Positions 6,549 through 10,288 of a stretch of 10,288 nt of DNA are shown here, one piece after another (the stretch's first letter is position 1; the number at the start of each line of letters is the position of its first letter). The stretch is from an uncultured bacterium. GTDB lineage: Bacteria; Actinomycetota; Coriobacteriia; Coriobacteriales; Coriobacteriaceae. The notes below the pieces were generated by a model. It was not told the DNA's origin, did not search any database, and was given only the letters and a program-made list of their open reading frames with translations. Location of the stretch: the NCBI GenBank assembly GCA_905216045.1, contig CAJMSL010000064.1, positions 1 to 10,288 on the forward strand, given 5' to 3'. A program made the translations under genes and the position numbers.

Positions 6549-8324
6549 TTACTTCGAAAGTTGCTCACTCACGAAGGCGAGAGACTTGTCGCCGTTCTGG
6601 GAGAGCTCGATGTACTGCTTGCCACGGCAGGCGACGCACTTGTTGCCCACGCGCTCACAGTCCTTCTGCAGGTCGGCCAGGTAGCTTGCGGCCTGCGGGG
6701 CCAGGACGACCAGGTCAAAGTCGGGGAGCATGTCCACGTGGTTGCCATAGGCCTCGGCAGCGGTCTCGAGGTTAATGCCGCGCTCCTTGGCGGCCTTGGC
6801 CAGCGCGTTGGCGAGCAGGCCCGAGGTTCCGCCGCCCTGGCAGAGCACGAGCACGCGCTTGCCGTTGAGGTCGCTGGCGGTCGTTGGCTCGGCAGCGGGT
6901 GCTGCGGAAGCGGCGGGGGAGTCGGCCTTCACGGCCTCGGCAGCAGCGCCGGCGGCAACGCTCTTGGCGTCAGCCTTGCCCTGGAAGGCATCGTTGAGCT
7001 TGGCGGCCTTCTCGGCGTTCTTGGCGGCGAGCTCCTCCTGGGAGATCTCGGCCTCCTCGGCGCACTTCTGGGCGTCATAGGCACGGAAGAACGGGTAGTA
7101 CAGAACGAAGTCGACGACCAGGATAAGGGCGAGCATCACAAAGGCGAGCGGCTGGAAGCCCAGGCCCATGATGGTGCCGATGGGGCCGGGGACGGTCCAA
7201 GGCAGGGTGTACATAAAGCCGTTCATGCCCAAGAAGTCGATAAAGATCTTGAGGATCCAGATGTTGGCGATCGGGGCAAAGACAAACGGGACAAAGAAGA
7301 CGGGGTTGAGCACGATGGGTGCGGCGAACAGCAGCGGCTCGTTGACGGCAAAGCACACGGGGACGATAGCGGCCTTACCGACGGCGCGCATCTCCTGAGA
7401 CTTGGCCAGGAAGCAGAACATAAAGACCAGGACAAGCGTGGCGCCGGTGCCGCCCATGCAGACGACGAAGTACTGGGCACCCTGGGTCAGGACAGCGGAA
7501 GCGTGCTGACCGGCCTGGAACGCAGCCAGGTTGTCGGTCATATTGGCAACGAGAGCGGCAGCGATGGCGGGCTCGACGATCGAGGGGCCGTGGACGCCGA
7601 CGAACCAGAACAGGCTCATGGCGCCGTAGATCACAGCGAGGCCGATGTAGCCGTCGGCAGCGGTGAACAGGGGCTGGAACACCTGGATGACGCCCTGGGC
7701 AAAGCAGAAGCCAAAAGCAGCGCGGAAGGCGATGTCAAAGACCCAAAAGACGGTGATGCAGACGGAGAAGGGGATGATGTCCTTAAAGGTCTGCGAAATG
7801 TTGGGCGGAACCTGCTCGGGCATCTTGACGGTGATGTTGCGCTTAATGAAGAACTTGTAGATGATGCCGGTCACAAACGCAGCGATGAAGGCGGTCAGCA
7901 GGCCCTTGGAACCAAGGTAAGTGGTGTTGAAGCCGCTGGCAGCGTCCGTGGCGATCGTGTCGCTCGAAAGGAGCAAGAAGCCGATGATGGCCGCGCACAT
8001 GCACGAGATGAAGTTGATCTGGTTGTTCTTGGGCAGATCGCGGTTCTGAGCGTCGGCGAAGTGCTTGGCTGTGGTGGCAGCGCAGGCGATGGCCAGGATA
8101 CCCATGGAGTAGTTGTAGCACTTCCACAGGGCGTTGTTGATGTCATCGGGCCAGTAGAAACCCCAGATGTTGGGGACCGAGGCTACCAGGCAGAAGATGG
8201 ACGAGAAGATGATGATGGGGATGACGGAGATAAAGCCGTCGCGAATCGCCTTGAGGTACTTGTTGCGGGCGATCGCGTTGAAAAAGGGCTGGCCTTTTTC
8301 GATGGTGGCGATGAGTTGCTCCAT
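6549..8324 (-). CDS. lacE: PTS lactose permease, fused IIC-IIB (module 2)
   Basis: Membrane permease with fused IIB phosphotransfer domain, 591 residues, first gene of a two-gene operon with the hydrolase at 5043-6482. The IIC domain (about 1-420) is hydrophobic with GVHGPS (His245), GGTGAT (291-296) and NEPLLFAAP (Glu329). A long Ala/Glu/Lys/Pro-rich linker (about 421-488) joins it to IIB. The IIB motif VLVLCQGGGTSGLLANAL, with phospho-cysteine Cys495, and the later MLPDFDLVVLAPQ are nearly those of firmicute LacE, so lactose is the best guess. The ATG has a TTAGGAG ribosome site 6 bases upstream. It has the same architecture as the permease at 18-1778 (both begin with ...EKGQP.F and share FIDFLGMNGF and PGPIGT) but a different linker. 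The IIB tail has an unusual Cys cluster (Cys556, Cys563, Cys566). Expression is probably controlled by the operator at 8387-8402. Confidence 0.94.
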   Translation of the reverse strand: MEQLIATIEKGQPFFNAIARNKYLKAIRDGFISVIPIIIFSSIFCLVASVPNIWGFYWPDDINNALWKCYNYSMGILAIACAATTAKHFADAQNRDLPKNNQINFISCMCAAIIGFLLLSSDTIATDAASGFNTTYLGSKGLLTAFIAAFVTGIIYKFFIKRNITVKMPEQVPPNISQTFKDIIPFSVCITVFWVFDIAFRAAFGFCFAQGVIQVFQPLFTAADGYIGLAVIYGAMSLFWFVGVHGPSIVEPAIAAALVANMTDNLAAFQAGQHASAVLTQGAQYFVVCMGGTGATLVLVFMFCFLAKSQEMRAVGKAAIVPVCFAVNEPLLFAAPIVLNPVFFVPFVFAPIANIWILKIFIDFLGMNGFMYTLPWTVPGPIGTIMGLGFQPLAFVMLALILVVDFVLYYPFFRAYDAQKCAEEAEISQEELAAKNAEKAAKLNDAFQGKADAKSVAAGAAAEAVKADSPAASAAPAAEPTTASDLNGKRVLVLCQGGGTSGLLANALAKAAKERGINLETAAEAYGNHVDMLPDFDLVVLAPQAASYLADLQKDCERVGNKCVACRGKQYIELSQNGDKSLAFVSEQLSK

Positions 8325-8386
8325 GCAATGCTCCTAAGAGTCGGTGGGTTAGCAACGATGGTAGCTTTTGGCGTTCGGTTGCCAAA

Positions 8387-8402
8387 ATGTTGACGTTGCC
8401 AT
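8387..8402. promoter_or_regulatory. LacI-type operator O2a
   Basis: Reads ATGTTGACGTTGCCAT, which fits ATGNNNACGTNNNCAT. On the opposite strand it is ATGGCAACGTCAACAT, so it carries the module 2-specific half ATGGCAAC. It lies 62 bases upstream of the permease ATG, a suitable place for repression of the lacE-lacG operon. Confidence 0.75.
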
Positions 8403-8506
8403 TTTGCGACACAAAAAAAGACGCGAACCGGTGGTTCCTGTGCCTGCGAACCGTCGATTCCTTATGCGTAAACGTTTGAGCCGCCCGGTGGCTCTGTGTT
8501 TGCGCA

Positions 8507-8522
8507 ATGGCAACGTTAACAT
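8507..8522. promoter_or_regulatory. LacI-type operator O2b
   Basis: Reads ATGGCAACGTTAACAT. The specific half ATGGCAAC is identical to O2a on its other strand, and the right half GTTAACAT is identical to that of O1b in module 1. It lies 120 bases centre to centre from O2a, which would allow looping. Confidence 0.75.
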
Positions 8523-8681
8523 TTGGGAGCCAAAAGCCGTTTGGGGAAGCAAAAATGTCGGTGAACGGTAGGTTTTGGGTGGTGAGCGTATGGTGGGGGA
8601 GGCGTTGGATATACTTGAAGTCGTTAAAAATGACTGCGTAGGGTGCCACCAATGGCATCGTCGACATAGAAAGATCGACCT

Positions 8682-9686
8682 ATGGCCGCTGTTAAAAAAT
8701 CGGTTTCCGTTAAGGATGTGGCGCGTCTCGCGGGCGTCTCGGAGCAGACGGTCTCGCGTACGGTGCACGATTCGCCCAGCGTGCGCCCCGAGACCAAGGA
8801 GCGCGTGCGTGCCGCCATGCGCGAGCTGGGGTATCGCCCCAATTTTGCCGGTCGATCGCTGCGCCGCGGCAAGTTTAAGACCGTCGGCGTCGCCATGTTC
8901 AACATTACCGGCACCGGCAACCTCGACCGTATGGAGGGCTTTGCCGCCGCCGCCGATAAGCACGGCTATGCCATCACTCTCACTAAAGTAGACGGGCATC
9001 CGTATACCCTCGAGGGCGCATCGTCGCGCATGAGCGCACTGCCGGTGGACGGCATGGTTGTGATCATGAATCGCATGCCGGCGGACTTTGGCACCTTTGA
9101 GCCGCTGCCCGGTATGCAGACGGTGCTCGTTACCATGCTGGAGCACCCGCTCTGTTCAACGGTCGATAACGACCAGTTCGATTGCTCGCGCCAAGTGGTC
9201 GAGTACTTGCTGGAGCGGGGGCACAAGACCGTGCACTTTATCTCGTGCCCCGAGCGTTCGCTTTCGGGCATGCGGCGCGAGGAAGGCTGGCGCGAGACAT
9301 TGCGTGCGCATGGCATCGAGCCACCGCAGCTCGTGCGCGGCGACTGGACAGCGCAGAGTGGATATGCTGCCGGCCAGGTGCTTGCGGATGATCCGACCTG
9401 CACGGCCATTTATGCATCCAACGATGCCATGGCCTACGGCTGCATTCGCGGACTCGAGTCGCGCGGAAAGCGCGTGCCCGAGGACGTGAGTGTGGTGGGT
9501 GTTGATGACAGCCTGGGCGACATCGTGCCCGACCGTCGCCTGACCACGGTGCGCTTTGACAACAAACGCGTCGGCATGTGGGCGGTCGACAAGATTGCCG
9601 GCGCCGAGGGCGCTGCACCCGGTGTGGAGCACATGCTGTTTCCGGGCGTGCTCGTCGAGGGCGATACGGTGCGCGATGTACGCTAG
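8682..9686 (+). CDS. LacI-family transcriptional regulator (module 2)
   Basis: Sugar-responsive repressor, 334 residues, a clear paralogue of the regulator at 3738-4775. The helix-turn-helix (about 8-29, VSVKDVARLAGVSEQTVSRTVHD) has recognition residues Glu21, Gln22 and Arg26; the first of these is Arg in the paralogue. The hinge NFAGRSLRRG contains the CpG-intercalating Leu60. The effector domain has FNITGTGNLDRMEGF (compare YNITRVGNLATLEGI in the paralogue), NRMPADF, GDWTAQSGYAAG, ASNDAMAYG and DVSVVGVDD. The ATG gives a standard LacI N-terminus but only a weak purine-rich ribosome site (AGAAAGA). It is divergent from the lacE-lacG pair, which it probably represses through O2a and O2b. The IIA gene follows 214 bases downstream on the same strand, perhaps as a separate transcript. 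The inducer is not known. Confidence 0.92.
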   Translation: MAAVKKSVSVKDVARLAGVSEQTVSRTVHDSPSVRPETKERVRAAMRELGYRPNFAGRSLRRGKFKTVGVAMFNITGTGNLDRMEGFAAAADKHGYAITLTKVDGHPYTLEGASSRMSALPVDGMVVIMNRMPADFGTFEPLPGMQTVLVTMLEHPLCSTVDNDQFDCSRQVVEYLLERGHKTVHFISCPERSLSGMRREEGWRETLRAHGIEPPQLVRGDWTAQSGYAAGQVLADDPTCTAIYASNDAMAYGCIRGLESRGKRVPEDVSVVGVDDSLGDIVPDRRLTTVRFDNKRVGMWAVDKIAGAEGAAPGVEHMLFPGVLVEGDTVRDVR

Positions 9687-9900
9687 GGCGCGGGTCTGTT
9701 TGGGTTGCCGCTAATTGTGTTCGATATTGTTCAGATTGGTTTAAAAACCGTTCACGGGCGAATAGTGACCGTTCATAGCTCAAAATTACGTTTTGCGCTG
9801 TTCTTTTTTGTTTGAATGTTATTGTTTCTGTCATACACAACGCAGCGCGTATGCCCGGACGCGATGCTCTCCATTGGTTCATATGTGAAAGGAACGCAAT
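9687..9900 (+). promoter_or_regulatory. Leader and probable promoter region of the IIA gene
   Basis: A 214-base AT-rich gap. Apart from the possible terminator, TTGAAT (9812-9817) with TACACA (9834-9839) at 16 bases is the best, but poor, promoter match. A good ribosome site GAAAGGA (9887-9893) precedes the ATG by 7 bases. I saw no ATGNNNACGTNNNCAT operator here. Confidence 0.4.
9777..9813 (+). terminator. Possible intrinsic terminator after module 2 regulator
   Basis: Arms 9777-9785 (agctcaaaa) and 9791-9799 (ttttgcgct) pair with one mismatch around a ttacg loop, followed by gttcttttttgttt. The stem is A/T-rich and weak, but the T-run is good and the position between regulator and IIA gene fits. 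If real, the IIA gene has its own promoter. Confidence 0.4.
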
Positions 9901-10239
9901 ATGGCAACCAAAGAAGAAATCTCGATGGTTGGATTCGAGATTGTCGCATACGCAGGTGACGCCCAGACCGATCTGCTTGCAGCGCTCGATGCTGCTCGCG
10001 AGGGTGACTTTGAGAAGGCCGAACAGCTGCACAAGGATGCCAGCGATGCACTTATCGGCGCCCACGACACGCAGACCAAGCTGCTTTCGCAGGAGGCCGG
10101 CGGTGGCGAGATGGAGATGACCTTCATCATGGCTCACGCTCAGGACACTCTCATGACCACTATGATCCTGGAGAAGCAGGCCCGCTTTACCATCGATGCC
10201 TACAAGCGCATCGCTGAGCTCGAGGCCAAGCTCGCCTAA
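9901..10239 (+). CDS. lacF: PTS lactose/cellobiose-type IIA component
   Basis: Small cytoplasmic phosphocarrier, 112 residues, the usual length of the LacF/ChbA family, which forms all-helical trimers. It accepts phosphate from HPr and passes it to the IIB cysteine. The N-terminal GFEIVAYAGDAQTDLLAAL (11-29), AHDTQTKLL (54-62) and MAHAQDTLMTT (77-87) match the family. His79 is the phosphorylated histidine and Asp82 corresponds to the metal-binding aspartate at the trimer axis. It ends in a short charged helix. It has a strong ribosome site and follows the module 2 regulator. It is the only IIA in the window, while both permeases lack a IIA domain, so it may serve both. Lactose versus cellobiose type is not decided by this protein alone; the context favours lactose. 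Confidence 0.94.
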   Translation: MATKEEISMVGFEIVAYAGDAQTDLLAALDAAREGDFEKAEQLHKDASDALIGAHDTQTKLLSQEAGGGEMEMTFIMAHAQDTLMTTMILEKQARFTIDAYKRIAELEAKLA

Positions 10240-10288
10240 CGAGCCCTCACAACCAAGTTCCCTTCCAAAAGCCCTGCCGCACCCGCGA

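Larger units (their letters stand above)
8325..8681. promoter_or_regulatory. Divergent promoter region, module 2
   Basis: A 357-base gap between the minus-strand permease and the plus-strand regulator, without a credible gene. It holds two full operator dyads (8387-8402, 8507-8522) in opposite orientation, centres 120 bases apart, and a further CG-centred partial palindrome at 8466-8481 (GCGTAAACGTTTGAGC). A plus-strand TATACT (8610-8615) is a possible -10 for the regulator, but no convincing -35 precedes it. No minus-strand promoter could be assigned with confidence. Confidence 0.6.

Noticed and set aside
6561..8393. 610-residue plus-strand open frame opposite the module 2 permease
   Set aside because: Same antisense artefact of GC-rich codon use; no start signal or domain supports it.
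3420..9730. Shared 13-mer tgttcgatattgt at 3420-3432 and 9718-9730
   Set aside because: A shared 13-mer in 10 kb is expected about once by chance, and it is not palindromic.

Overview
The window is about 60% GC with gene-dense, GC-rich coding sequence and AT-rich regulatory gaps. Protein style and gene content suggest a gut actinobacterium of the Coriobacteriia, probably Collinsella-like; this is an inference from the sequence, not a database match. The whole window is devoted to uptake and hydrolysis of phosphorylated beta-galactosides or related beta-glycosides through the lactose-type phosphotransferase system (PTS).

Layout: two paralogous modules lie side by side. Module 1 (18-4775) has a family 1 glycoside hydrolase (1954-3396, minus) followed by a fused IIC-IIB permease (18-1778, minus), with a LacI-family regulator transcribed divergently (3738-4775, plus). 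Module 2 (5043-9686) has the same three gene types, but the permease comes first (6549-8324, minus), then the hydrolase (5043-6482, minus), with a divergent LacI regulator (8682-9686, plus). A single small IIA protein (9901-10239, plus) follows the second regulator and is the only IIA in the window. The modules meet at a convergent junction (4776-5042) that holds a tandem hairpin repeat and a strong intrinsic terminator.

How the genes work together: IIA passes phosphate from HPr to the IIB domain of either permease. The IIC domain imports the disaccharide and it is phosphorylated. The cytoplasmic hydrolase then cleaves the 6-phospho-glycoside. Both hydrolases carry the 6-phospho-galactosidase-type S-W...K-R-Y phosphate motif. 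Each divergent gap carries 16-bp dyads of the form ATGNNNACGTNNNCAT. One half of each dyad resembles GTTAACAT and is shared by the two modules; the other half is module-specific (ATGAGCAC in module 1, ATGGCAAC in module 2). This fits two paralogous LacI proteins that differ at the first residue of the recognition helix (Arg versus Glu). This operator pair is the most interesting signal in the window, followed by the tandem hairpin element at 4784-4933.
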